A DNA stretch of 64,000 nucleotides from Cesiribacteraceae bacterium YIM B00369 (GTDB lineage: Bacteria; Bacteroidota; Bacteroidia; Cytophagales; Cyclobacteriaceae), in NCBI GenBank assembly GCA_017948555.1, contig JAFMYY010000003.1, positions 239,682 to 303,681 of the forward strand, given 5' to 3'. Shown here piece by piece: positions 54,686 through 62,675 of the stretch. Position numbers and translations under genes: made by a program. The notes under the pieces were generated by a model, which searched no databases, had not been told where the DNA came from, and worked only from the letters and a program-made list of their open reading frames with translations. Position 1 is the stretch's first letter; the number at the start of each line of letters is the position of its first letter.

Positions 54686-56086
54686 ATGTCATTTATAGAC
54701 GATAATTTTCTACTCGAAACTAAAGCGGCACAAAGGCTATACCACGAGCATGCGAAAGACATGCCCATTATTGATTACCACTGCCACCTGCCGCCTGAAG
54801 ATATTGCAAAGGACCGGAAGTTTGAAAACCTGACTAAAATATGGCTTGAGGGAGACCACTATAAATGGCGTGCAATGCGTACGAACGGAGTACCGGAAAA
54901 GTACTGTACCGGCGATGCGGATGATTACGCCAAGTTTGAAAAATGGGCTGCCACCGTTCCGTACACCATGCGGAACCCGCTTTACCACTGGACGCATATG
55001 GAGCTGAAAAGGCCCTTCGGAATCCAGAAGATACTAAAGCCTGAAACATCGCGCGAAATATATGATGCAGCAACCCAAATGCTGCAAACAGATGAGTTTA
55101 GTGTAAGAGGCATCCTGAAACAAATGAACGTAAAAGTTATTTGTACTACAGATGACCCTGTTGACAGCCTTGAACACCATAAAAAAATAATGGCTGAGGA
55201 TTTTGGAATACAGGTGAGGCCTGCTTTCCGCTGCGATAAAATTCTTTCAGTTGAAAGCCCTGATGTTTTTGTGCCATATGTACAAAAGCTGGGGGAAGCA
55301 TCAGGAATTTCTATAGGAAACTATCAGCAACTGCTCGATGCGCTGAAAAACCGCCACGACTACTTCCACGAAATGGGCTGCCGCCTGTCGGACCACGGCC
55401 TGGAGACTATGTATGCAGAAGCGTATACAGAGGAAGAAATTAAAAAGATATTTGAGAAAGGGCTGAACAAGCAGGCTGTAAGCAGGGAAGAGATGATGAA
55501 GTTCCGCTCTGCCATGCTGGAGCAAATGGCCCTTATGGATAATGAAAAGGGCTGGACACAGCAATTCCATCTTGGTGCACTGCGTAATAATAACAGCCGG
55601 ATGATGCGCGAACTGGGAGCAGATACCGGTTTTGATTCAATAGGCGATTTTGACGTGGCCCGTCCGCTGGCAAAATTCCTTGATAAACTGGACAACTCAA
55701 ACCAGCTGACGAAAACCATTCTTTACAACCTGAACCCAAGCCAGAACGAGTTATATGCTACCATGATCGGTAACTTTAACGACGGCAGTACTCCGGGCAA
55801 GATTCAGTATGGCTCAGCCTGGTGGTTCCTGGACCAGAAAGATGGCATGGAAAAACAAATGAATGCACTTTCGAATATGGGACTGTTAAGCCGCTTTGTA
55901 GGAATGCTTACCGACTCCAGAAGCTTCCTCTCCTACCCCCGTCATGAGTACTTCCGCAGAATTCTGTGCAACCTCATTGGCAACGATGTGGAAAGCGGAC
56001 AGCTTCCTGCCAGCGAAATGGAATGGCTGGGGCAAATGGTAGAGAATATTTGCTATAACAACGCAAAATCTTATTTTAACTTCTAA
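54686..56086 (+). CDS. uxaC: Uronate (glucuronate/galacturonate) isomerase
   Basis: First step for free galacturonate (to tagaturonate) or glucuronate (to fructuronate), 466 residues. Amidohydrolase-like barrel with the N-terminal metal motif IIDYHCHLPPEDIAKD, VKVICTTDDPVDSLEHH, CRLSDHGLE, QQFHLGALRNNNSRM and MLTDSRSFLSYPRHEYFRR. Full length. kdgK follows after 24 bp. Confidence 0.97.
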   Translation: MSFIDDNFLLETKAAQRLYHEHAKDMPIIDYHCHLPPEDIAKDRKFENLTKIWLEGDHYKWRAMRTNGVPEKYCTGDADDYAKFEKWAATVPYTMRNPLYHWTHMELKRPFGIQKILKPETSREIYDAATQMLQTDEFSVRGILKQMNVKVICTTDDPVDSLEHHKKIMAEDFGIQVRPAFRCDKILSVESPDVFVPYVQKLGEASGISIGNYQQLLDALKNRHDYFHEMGCRLSDHGLETMYAEAYTEEEIKKIFEKGLNKQAVSREEMMKFRSAMLEQMALMDNEKGWTQQFHLGALRNNNSRMMRELGADTGFDSIGDFDVARPLAKFLDKLDNSNQLTKTILYNLNPSQNELYATMIGNFNDGSTPGKIQYGSAWWFLDQKDGMEKQMNALSNMGLLSRFVGMLTDSRSFLSYPRHEYFRRILCNLIGNDVESGQLPASEMEWLGQMVENICYNNAKSYFNF

Positions 56087-56110
56087 GAACGCTTTTAAAC
56101 GTTATCCTTA

Positions 56111-57124
56111 ATGGAAAAGAAGGTTGTTACTTTTGGGGAAATCATGCTCCGGCTATCAACGCCGGGGCATTCCCGTTTTTTAAATTCCACCGGGTTTAAT
56201 GCCACTTATGGAGGCGGGGAAGCCAATGTTGCCGTTTCCCTGGCTCAATTCGGGCTTCCTGCAGTACATGTTACCCGCTTTCCTCCTCACGATTTAGGCA
56301 AAGCGGCTGTAAACATGCTCCGCCAGTATGGGGTAAATACCAGCCATATTGTATATGGAGGCGATAAACTGGGCTCCTACTATCTTGAAACAGGGGCCAG
56401 CGTAAGGGCCAGCAAAGTCATTTATGACCGTAAGCACTCGGCCTTTGCAGAGCTGCAGCCCGATATGATCGACTGGGAGGTGGTTTTTGAAAATGCGGGA
56501 TGGTTTCACTGGACCGGCATTACTCCTGCAATATCTGAGGGAGCTGCAGCCTGCTGCAGAAAAGCCATTGAAGTAGCAAACAGTAAAGGAATTACTGTTT
56601 CAGGCGATGTAAATTACCGGAAAAACCTGTGGAAGTACGGAAAATCTGCAGGTGAAGTAATGCCTGAATTAGTGGCGGGTTGCGACCTTATAATTGCCAG
56701 CCGTTACGATGCCAAAGATATTTTTGGAATTGAGCCGGAAGATTCCGCAGAAAATGCAGATATTTCGGCCTACAGCCAGCTGATGGAACGCTTTCCGAAG
56801 GTGAAGAAAATAGTAAGCACTAACAGAAAAACCATTAGTGCCTCTCATAACAGGCTGAGCGGAATACTGTATAACGGCAATAAAATGCTTAAAACAAAAA
56901 CCTACGATATTGAGCCTATTGTGGACCGTATAGGGGGTGGCGATGCTTTTGTAGCCGGACTTATTTACGGCATGATCAAATACCAGGACGATCAGAAAGC
57001 ACTGAATTTTGGAGTTGCTGCTTCTGTATTAAAGCACAGCATGGAAGATGATATAAACCTTGCCACAGTGGAAGAGGTGGAGACACTGTTAAGTGGCGAC
57101 ACATCAGGAAGGCTCATCAGGTAG
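56111..57124 (+). CDS. kdgK: 2-dehydro-3-deoxygluconokinase (PfkB family), copy 1
   Basis: Phosphorylates KDG to KDPG, 337 residues. Ribokinase/PfkB fold: EKKVVTFGEIMLRLSTPG at the N terminus, TYGGGEANVAVSLAQFG, WFHWTGITPAIS, DVNYRKNLWKYGKSA, and DRIGGGDAFVAGLIYG with the catalytic GGGD Asp. It directly follows uxaC. A close paralogue lies at 60492 beyond the TRAP genes. This copy is more diverged around residues 190-240 (ASRYDAKDIFGIEPED in place of GNEEDAEKVF), so it may have another substrate range. Confidence 0.93.
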   Translation: MEKKVVTFGEIMLRLSTPGHSRFLNSTGFNATYGGGEANVAVSLAQFGLPAVHVTRFPPHDLGKAAVNMLRQYGVNTSHIVYGGDKLGSYYLETGASVRASKVIYDRKHSAFAELQPDMIDWEVVFENAGWFHWTGITPAISEGAAACCRKAIEVANSKGITVSGDVNYRKNLWKYGKSAGEVMPELVAGCDLIIASRYDAKDIFGIEPEDSAENADISAYSQLMERFPKVKKIVSTNRKTISASHNRLSGILYNGNKMLKTKTYDIEPIVDRIGGGDAFVAGLIYGMIKYQDDQKALNFGVAASVLKHSMEDDINLATVEEVETLLSGDTSGRLIR

Positions 57125-57175
57125 AGGTTAGAAGGCAGACAGGAGATTTGAGACGTGTGATTTTAGATGTGGAGC
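57122..57175. repeat. GAGATTTGAGACGTGTGA-type intergenic repeat
   Basis: After the kdgK stop: GGTTAGAAGGCAGACAGG, then GAGATTTGAGACGTGTG and TTTTAGATGTGGAG. Same GAGACGTGAGA family as near 62415 and 62650. The rest of the 212-bp gap to dctP is AT-rich with no other feature. Confidence 0.45.
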
Positions 57176-57336
57176 CTGCTTAAGCTTTCTAACGCAGAAC
57201 CTGTGTTGATTACAGAAGGTTCTCTGAACCTTTTACAGAAAAAAAATCATAATTTGAAAAGCTCAACATAAAATATAAATATATCCGGCTGAAGCTGTGG
57301 GGTAATTTAAATCATTAATAATATTGGGAAACAATA

Positions 57337-58398
57337 ATGCAATATAAAATTAACAATCGTTTGCTCTGCCTCCTGAAAAACAGAAGGCCTGCAAACTTCT
57401 TCTTTTACCTTTTCTTCTCTGCTTCCCTCCTGCTCACAACATCCTGCGGCCAGGTAAAGGAACAAAAGGTAATAAAACTTGCCCACGGGCTCGACACTGC
57501 CCACCCTGTGCATGAGGCCATGGAATACCTGGCGAAGCGGCTGGAAGAAAAATCCGGCGGAAAACTGACAGTGGAAATATACCCGAATGCACAGTTAGGC
57601 AGCGAAAGGGAAAATATTGAATTATTGCAGATTGGCAGCCTTGGCATGACGAAGGTATCCACCTCAGTGATGGAAAGCTTTTCACCAAACTTCAAAGTAT
57701 TCAGCCTTCCTTATATTTTCCGGGACCAGGAACATTACTATAAGGTTCTGGAAGGAGATATAGGTAAAGATTTACTTACTCAGGGAGAGAAATACTGGCT
57801 GCGCGGCCTTACTTATTACGATGCCGGCAGCCGCAGCTTTTATACCGTGAATAAGCCTGTACGGAAGCCTGAAGACCTGAAGGGAATGAAAATAAGGGTA
57901 CAGGCAAGTAACACCTCTATAGGCATGGTACAGGCTTTTGGTGGTTCTGCCACTCCAATATCCTGGGGAGAGTTGTATACTGCCCTGCAACAGGGGGTTG
58001 TGGATGGTGCTGAAAATAACCACCCCAGCTTTTACCTTTCCAGGCATTACGAAGTAGCTAAGTACTATTCCATAAATGAGCATACCATGGTTCCTGATAT
58101 CTTACTTATCAGCACCGTGGTTTGGGAAAGCCTTAGCCCGCAGGAGCAACAGTGGCTGCAGGAAGCAGCGGATGAATCGGCCATAGTACAGCGCAAGCTT
58201 TGGAACGAAGCAGAGCAGGAAGCCTTGGAGGCGGTAAAAGCTGCAGGGGTGGAGATAAATTATCCTGACAAGGAGCCTTTCGCAAAAGCAGTGGAACCTA
58301 TGCTGGAGAGCTACAAAACAAGGGAGCCTGAAGTGTATTCACTCATACAGGGAATAAAGGAAGCTGGTGATGAAAAACCATTAATAAAAATTAATTAA
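57337..58398 (+). CDS. dctP: TRAP transporter substrate-binding lipoprotein (DctP family)
   Basis: Solute receptor of a TRAP transporter, 353 residues. Signal with lipobox LLLTTSC, so anchored in a membrane rather than free. DctP motifs: KLAHGLDTAHPVHEAMEYLAKRLEEKS, IYPNAQLGSEREN, YDAGSRSFYTVNKPV, LKGMKIRVQASNTS (carboxylate-binding Arg), TALQQGVVDGAENN. Followed by the small and large membrane subunits. Placed between two kdgK genes, it should bind a uronate or keto-deoxy-sugar acid. The ATG at 57337 lies upstream of an operator-like sequence (57353-57364); no other in-frame ATG precedes the signal core. Confidence 0.95.
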   Translation: MQYKINNRLLCLLKNRRPANFFFYLFFSASLLLTTSCGQVKEQKVIKLAHGLDTAHPVHEAMEYLAKRLEEKSGGKLTVEIYPNAQLGSERENIELLQIGSLGMTKVSTSVMESFSPNFKVFSLPYIFRDQEHYYKVLEGDIGKDLLTQGEKYWLRGLTYYDAGSRSFYTVNKPVRKPEDLKGMKIRVQASNTSIGMVQAFGGSATPISWGELYTALQQGVVDGAENNHPSFYLSRHYEVAKYYSINEHTMVPDILLISTVVWESLSPQEQQWLQEAADESAIVQRKLWNEAEQEALEAVKAAGVEINYPDKEPFAKAVEPMLESYKTREPEVYSLIQGIKEAGDEKPLIKIN

Positions 58399-58430
58399 AT
58401 CAAAGATATAAAGATATAATCTAAGGTTTT

Positions 58431-58934
58431 ATGAAAGTGAAAAATCTGGTTGACGGTGTTCTTTACAAACTGCTGGTGTTCCTGATGGGCTTTATGGTCC
58501 TTAATGTACTCTGGCAGGTGGCCTCCCGTTTTATCCTCCGCTCCCCCAGCTCCTTTACCGATGAGCTGGCAAGGTTCCTCCTGATCTGGATTGGTTTACT
58601 CGGTGCCAGTTATGTAAGCGGGCAAAAAATGCACCTGGCTATTGATATCCTTCCCTCTAAACTTACCGGAAAAAAAGAAAGAAACCTGAATGCAGTAATA
58701 AACATTCTGGTAGCTCTTTTTGCTCTTTTTGCAATGGTGTGGGGCGGTGCAAAACTGGTTTACATTACTTTTATTCTGGACCAGAATTCAGCAGCCTTAA
58801 ATGTACCGCTTGCCTATGTGTACATGGTAGTTCCCCTGAGTGGCCTGCTGATTGTTTATTATAGTCTCATAAATCTGTTCATCACACCTCCGGCTCCGGA
58901 AGTTCAGGGAACAGAAGGCATCGGATTAAGCTGA
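58431..58934 (+). CDS. dctQ: TRAP transporter small membrane subunit (DctQ family)
   Basis: 167-residue membrane protein with four hydrophobic segments: LYKLLVFLMGFMVLNVLWQV, FLLIWIGLLGASYVSG, VIINILVALFALFAMVW-like, and VPLAYVYMVVPLSGLLIVYY. Motif SSFTDELARFLLIWIGLLGASYV is the DctQ hallmark. 32 bp after dctP and 63 bp before dctM. Confidence 0.95.
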   Translation: MKVKNLVDGVLYKLLVFLMGFMVLNVLWQVASRFILRSPSSFTDELARFLLIWIGLLGASYVSGQKMHLAIDILPSKLTGKKERNLNAVINILVALFALFAMVWGGAKLVYITFILDQNSAALNVPLAYVYMVVPLSGLLIVYYSLINLFITPPAPEVQGTEGIGLS

Positions 58935-58997
58935 TGCTCTTTTCTGCATTATCCTTTCACTTTAAATATTTGCCCACAGGCTTAAAAAAAATGATAA

Positions 58998-60302
58998 ATG
59001 GAATTTCTTGAAGTTATCGTACTGGTAGTAAGCTTTGTTGTTCTGCTATCTATGGGTGTGCCAATTGCTTTTGCCATTGGAATATCCACACTCCTTACAA
59101 TGCTGGTAAGTATTGCTCCCGAACCGGCCTTTACCACTCTCGCTCAGCGAATGGCCACCGGTCTGGATAGTTTTGCCTTGCTGGCAATCCCTTTCTTTAT
59201 TCTGGCAGGGCAGTTAATGAACAAAGGGGGAATTGCCTCCCGGCTCATCGACTTTGCCAAGGTGCTGGTTGGTCCTTTACCCGGCGGCCTTGCCTTTGTT
59301 AATATAGTAGCCTGTATGCTTTTCGGGGCCATATCAGGCTCCGCTGTTGCCGCAGCCTCTGCTATAGGAGGCATCATGAACCCGCGGATGGTAAAGGAAG
59401 GATATTCCAGACCATTCAGTGCAGCTGTAAATATTACCTCTGCCACTACAGGTATGATTATTCCGCCAAGTAATATCCTCATTGTTTATTCTCTTGCCAG
59501 TGGCGGGGTATCTATTGCTGCCTTATTCGTGGCAGGTTATGTACCGGGCTTTCTGGTAGGTTTTGCACTTATGCTGGTGGCCGGGGTAATCTCTTACAGA
59601 AAAAAATATGCCGTTGGAGAAAAATCTTCACTCAAAGAAATAGCAAAGAGATTTCTGGATGCTCTTCCCAGCCTGTTACTTCTCTTCATTGTTATTGGCG
59701 GTATTATAGCAGGTGTATTCACAGCTACTGAAGCTTCTGCGGTTGCGGTACTGTACACAATCATCCTCTCAATGGCAGTGTATAAAGAAGTAAAAGTTAA
59801 AGATCTTCCGGATATTCTCATCCAGACAGTTATGACAACCTCCATAGTAATGTTGCTTATTGGCACCTCTATGGGTATGTCGTGGATCATGTCTTATGAA
59901 AATATTCCACAGGCAGTAAGTGAATCATTACTTGCTGTAAGCGATAATAAAATTGTCATCCTTATTATCATCAACCTGATTTTACTTTTTGTTGGAATCT
60001 TTATGGATATGACTCCGGCTGTGCTGATTTTTACTCCTATCTTCCTGCCGGTAGTAATAAACATGGGTATGGATCCTATACATTTCGGTATCATGATGGT
60101 TCTGAACCTCTGCATAGGCTTATGTACCCCTCCTGTAGGCGGTGTGCTCTTTGTGGGCTGTGGAGTGGCCAATATCAGCATCAGTAAAGTAATTAAACCG
60201 CTTGTCCCGCTGTTTATAGCTATGGTAGTGGCTTTGCTGATGGTTACCTACATTCCGGAACTCAGCCTGTGGCTGCCAAGAGTATTCGGAATTATAGAAT
60301 AG
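58998..60302 (+). CDS. dctM: TRAP transporter large permease subunit (DctM family)
   Basis: 434-residue permease with about 12 hydrophobic segments, FFILAGQLMNKGGIASRLI, GAISGSAVAAASAIGGIM, IIPPSNILIVYSLASGG, IFMDMTPAVLIFTPIFLPV and GLCTPPVGGVLFVGCG, all standard DctM blocks. It drives sodium-coupled uptake of the solute captured by DctP. Sodium dependence is a family property, not seen directly. Confidence 0.96.
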   Translation: MEFLEVIVLVVSFVVLLSMGVPIAFAIGISTLLTMLVSIAPEPAFTTLAQRMATGLDSFALLAIPFFILAGQLMNKGGIASRLIDFAKVLVGPLPGGLAFVNIVACMLFGAISGSAVAAASAIGGIMNPRMVKEGYSRPFSAAVNITSATTGMIIPPSNILIVYSLASGGVSIAALFVAGYVPGFLVGFALMLVAGVISYRKKYAVGEKSSLKEIAKRFLDALPSLLLLFIVIGGIIAGVFTATEASAVAVLYTIILSMAVYKEVKVKDLPDILIQTVMTTSIVMLLIGTSMGMSWIMSYENIPQAVSESLLAVSDNKIVILIIINLILLFVGIFMDMTPAVLIFTPIFLPVVINMGMDPIHFGIMMVLNLCIGLCTPPVGGVLFVGCGVANISISKVIKPLVPLFIAMVVALLMVTYIPELSLWLPRVFGIIE

Positions 60303-60440
60303 GATGATGAATTAAGAATTAAAAATGAAGAATGAAGAACGGAATGCCTGCCGGATCTTTTTCAGAGAATAGCAGGTAGTGAGTTTTGTCTCACATCTCA
60401 TGTCTCATATCTAACATCTTAATTCTTAGCTCATGTCTAA
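60303..60440. repeat. Compound intergenic repeat with inverted copies
   Basis: After the dctM stop, a GAATTAAGAATTAAAAATGA / AGAATGAAGAAC run is followed, in opposite orientation, by CTCATGTCTCATATCTAACA and a CTTAATTCTTAGCTCATGTC tail. A small GTGAG/CTCAC hairpin lies at 60379-60394. The same elements occur singly near 57130, 62415 and 62650. Confidence 0.55.
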
Positions 60441-60491
60441 AATAAATACAATTTAAATTCAGATAGTTTTTTAAATCAATTAACACACGTT

Positions 60492-61529
60492 ATGGAAAAA
60501 AAAGTAGTCACTTTTGGTGAAATTATGTTGAGGCTTGCCACTCCCGGTTATCTGCGCTTTTCACAGGCAGATGAGTTTACAGCCATATATGGTGGTGGAG
60601 AAGCAAACGTTGCTATTTCCCTGGCCAATTATAACATTCCTGTTGAATTTGTTACAAGGCTGCCTAAGAATGATATTGGCGAAGCTGCCCTGATGACCCT
60701 TCGCAAGTATGGTGTTGGCACCCAACATATAGCCTACGGCGGAGAGCGCCTTGGTATTTACTTCCTTGAATCAGGTGCTGTAAGCCGCGGAAGTAAAGTA
60801 GTTTATGACAGAGCCCATTCTGCCATTTCTGAAATAAAGTCAGGCATGATCAACTGGGATGAAGTGTTCCAGGATGCTCAGTGGTTCCACTGGACCGGTA
60901 TTACACCAGCTATCTCCCAGGGTGCTGCCGATGTGTGCCTTGAGGCTATTAAAGCTGCCAACGAAAGAGGAATTACTGTTTCCACAGACCTTAACTACCG
61001 TAAAAACCTTTGGAAATACGGCAAAAAAGCGTCTGAAGTTATGCCTGAGCTGGTTGCAGGTTGCGATGTAATTCTTGGTAATGAGGAAGATGCTGAAAAA
61101 GTATTCGACATTCACCCTGAAGGTGTTGATGTAACCTCAGGACATGTGGATGCTGCTGCTTATGAATCTGTAGGAAAGCAGCTGATGGAAAAATTCCCGA
61201 GAGCGAAGAAAGTAATTATTACGCTCAGAGGTTCTATCAGCGCTTCGCACAACTCATGGGCTGGTGTATTGTATGACGGTAAAAAACTGTACCAGTCTCC
61301 AACTTACCAGATCACACACATTGTTGACCGCGTAGGTGGTGGCGATTCTTTCATGGGTGGCTTAATTTATGGCCTCATCACCTATAAAGATGATGACCAG
61401 AAAGCACTTAACTTTGCCGTAGCTGCTTCTAACTTAAAGCATACCATTTATGGTGACTACAACCTTGTAAAAGTTGACGAGGTTGAGAAGCTAATGAGCG
61501 GTGATGCTTCAGGAAGAGTATCTCGCTAA
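60492..61529 (+). CDS. kdgK: 2-dehydro-3-deoxygluconokinase (PfkB family), copy 2
   Basis: 345-residue PfkB kinase with EKKVVTFGEIMLRLATPG, IYGGGEANVAISLANYN, WFHWTGITPAISQGAAD, DLNYRKNLWKYGKKA and DRVGGGDSFMGGLIYG. Shares long blocks with copy 1 and is slightly longer. It lies between the TRAP genes and kdgA, and is followed by an intrinsic terminator. By position it is the better candidate for the main KDG kinase paired with KdgA. Confidence 0.95.
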   Translation: MEKKVVTFGEIMLRLATPGYLRFSQADEFTAIYGGGEANVAISLANYNIPVEFVTRLPKNDIGEAALMTLRKYGVGTQHIAYGGERLGIYFLESGAVSRGSKVVYDRAHSAISEIKSGMINWDEVFQDAQWFHWTGITPAISQGAADVCLEAIKAANERGITVSTDLNYRKNLWKYGKKASEVMPELVAGCDVILGNEEDAEKVFDIHPEGVDVTSGHVDAAAYESVGKQLMEKFPRAKKVIITLRGSISASHNSWAGVLYDGKKLYQSPTYQITHIVDRVGGGDSFMGGLIYGLITYKDDDQKALNFAVAASNLKHTIYGDYNLVKVDEVEKLMSGDASGRVSR

Positions 61530-61568
61530 TTTGAAATACTGATTTCCAGGTTAAATTTCATTCAACAT

Positions 61569-61608
61569 AAGCCCTCTCTTTTTTACAAAAAGAGAGGGGC
61601 TTATTTAA
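61569..61608 (+). terminator. Intrinsic terminator after kdgK copy 2
   Basis: GCCCTCTCTTTTTT (61571-61584) pairs with AAAAAGAGAGGGGC (61587-61600) with one bulge and is followed by TTATTT. On the minus strand the flanking A/T content is also terminator-like. Confidence 0.85.
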
Positions 61609-61616
61609 GGCTGGTG

Positions 61617-61624
61617 TATGTTTG
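61617..61624 (+). promoter_or_regulatory. Possible -7 box for kdgA
   Basis: TATGTTTG matches TAnnTTTG exactly and lies just past the terminator, about 112 bp before the kdgA ATG. No clear -33 TTTG, which would fall inside the terminator hairpin. Confidence 0.35.
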
Positions 61625-61736
61625 CAGCACGTGTATTCATAAACAGCTTTAGCTCCGGAAATTTTTATAAATAAAATCTTTAAAGCAGGCGTTCCAGACG
61701 CGCGCAGGTGATTTTTAAAACAATACTAAACTATAT

Positions 61737-62408
61737 ATGGCACGTTTTACCAGAATTCAAGTAGCCCTCAAGATGGATGAAACAGGCATTGTTCCTGTTT
61801 TCTATCATAAAGATGCCGAGATTGGCAAAAAAGTATTAAAAGCATGTTATGAAGGAGGCATCCGCGTTTTTGAATTTACTAACAGGGGCGACTATGCCCA
61901 TGAAGTTTTTTCTGAACTGAATAAATATGCAGCCAAAGAGCTTCCTGAAATGATGCTTGGTGTTGGTTCAGTTGTAGATGCAGGAACAGCGGCTCTTTAT
62001 ATACAGCTTGGCGCCAGCTTTATTGTATCGCCTGTACTGAAAGAAGATATGGCCTTTACCTGTAACAGAAGAAAAGTGCTTTGGTCGCCTGGCTGCGGTT
62101 CTCTTTCTGAGATTTCCCGCGCCGAAGAACTTGGAGCCGAAATTGTTAAAATATTCCCGGGCCAGCAGGTAGGTGGTCCTGAGTTTGTTAAAGCAGTAAA
62201 AGGACCTTTCCCCTGGAGCAGCATTATGCCAACCGGTGGTGTTGAGCCAACTGAGGAGAACCTTTCTGAATGGTTTAAAGCAGGTGTAACCTGTGTTGGT
62301 ATGGGCTCGCAGCTGATTACCAAAGACATTATTGCAAATGGTGATTATGACAAGTTGAAGGAGCTTTCAGCAAATGCGCTCAGCATTGTGAAGAAGTATA
62401 AGAAGTAG
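61737..62408 (+). CDS. kdgA: KDPG/KHG aldolase
   Basis: Splits 2-keto-3-deoxy-6-phosphogluconate into pyruvate and glyceraldehyde-3-phosphate, 223 residues. Class I aldolase barrel: IVPVFYHKDAEIGKKVL, RVFEFTNRG (catalytic Glu46), LGVGSVVDAGTA, FIVSPVLKEDMA, SPGCGSLSEI, EIVKIFPGQQVGG with Schiff-base Lys138, and IMPTGGVEPTEEN. Follows the second kdgK after the terminator. Confidence 0.96.
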   Translation: MARFTRIQVALKMDETGIVPVFYHKDAEIGKKVLKACYEGGIRVFEFTNRGDYAHEVFSELNKYAAKELPEMMLGVGSVVDAGTAALYIQLGASFIVSPVLKEDMAFTCNRRKVLWSPGCGSLSEISRAEELGAEIVKIFPGQQVGGPEFVKAVKGPFPWSSIMPTGGVEPTEENLSEWFKAGVTCVGMGSQLITKDIIANGDYDKLKELSANALSIVKKYKK

Positions 62409-62455
62409 TAGTGAGAAAGTAGACGTGAGACGTTAGATGCAGGACGTGGAATACA
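62409..62455. repeat. GTGAGACGTTAGATGCAGGACGTG-type intergenic repeat, forward copy
   Basis: Starts at the kdgA stop: TAGTGAGAAAGTAGACGTGA, then GACGTTAGATGCAGGACGTGG. An inverted relative lies at 62637-62670, flanking the 267-bp gap to the MFS gene on both sides. Confidence 0.5.
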
Positions 62456-62636
62456 TCAGTTCCTTTCTTCAACACTCAGTCTGATAAAATTTACACATTA
62501 ACACATCCCTATCCCTTTATCTGTGGTCAGGCATTCTTTTGCCCAAAACAGAAAAAAGGAAACAGGGTTAGGTTAATGTGTATTTTTTTGTACCTATGCC
62601 CTGAATTTGCTGCATCCTGCCTCAAATATCATGCCC

Positions 62637-62670
62637 AAATCTCATGTCTCACGTCTCATTACCCAATACT
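62637..62670. repeat. GAGACGTGAGACATGAGA-type intergenic repeat, inverted copy
   Basis: On the minus strand TAGTATTGGGTAATGAGACG followed by TGAGACATGAGATTTGGG, just before the MFS start. It combines both the TATTG and the GAGACGTGAGAC motifs of the other copies. Confidence 0.5.
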
Positions 62671-62675
62671 AATAA

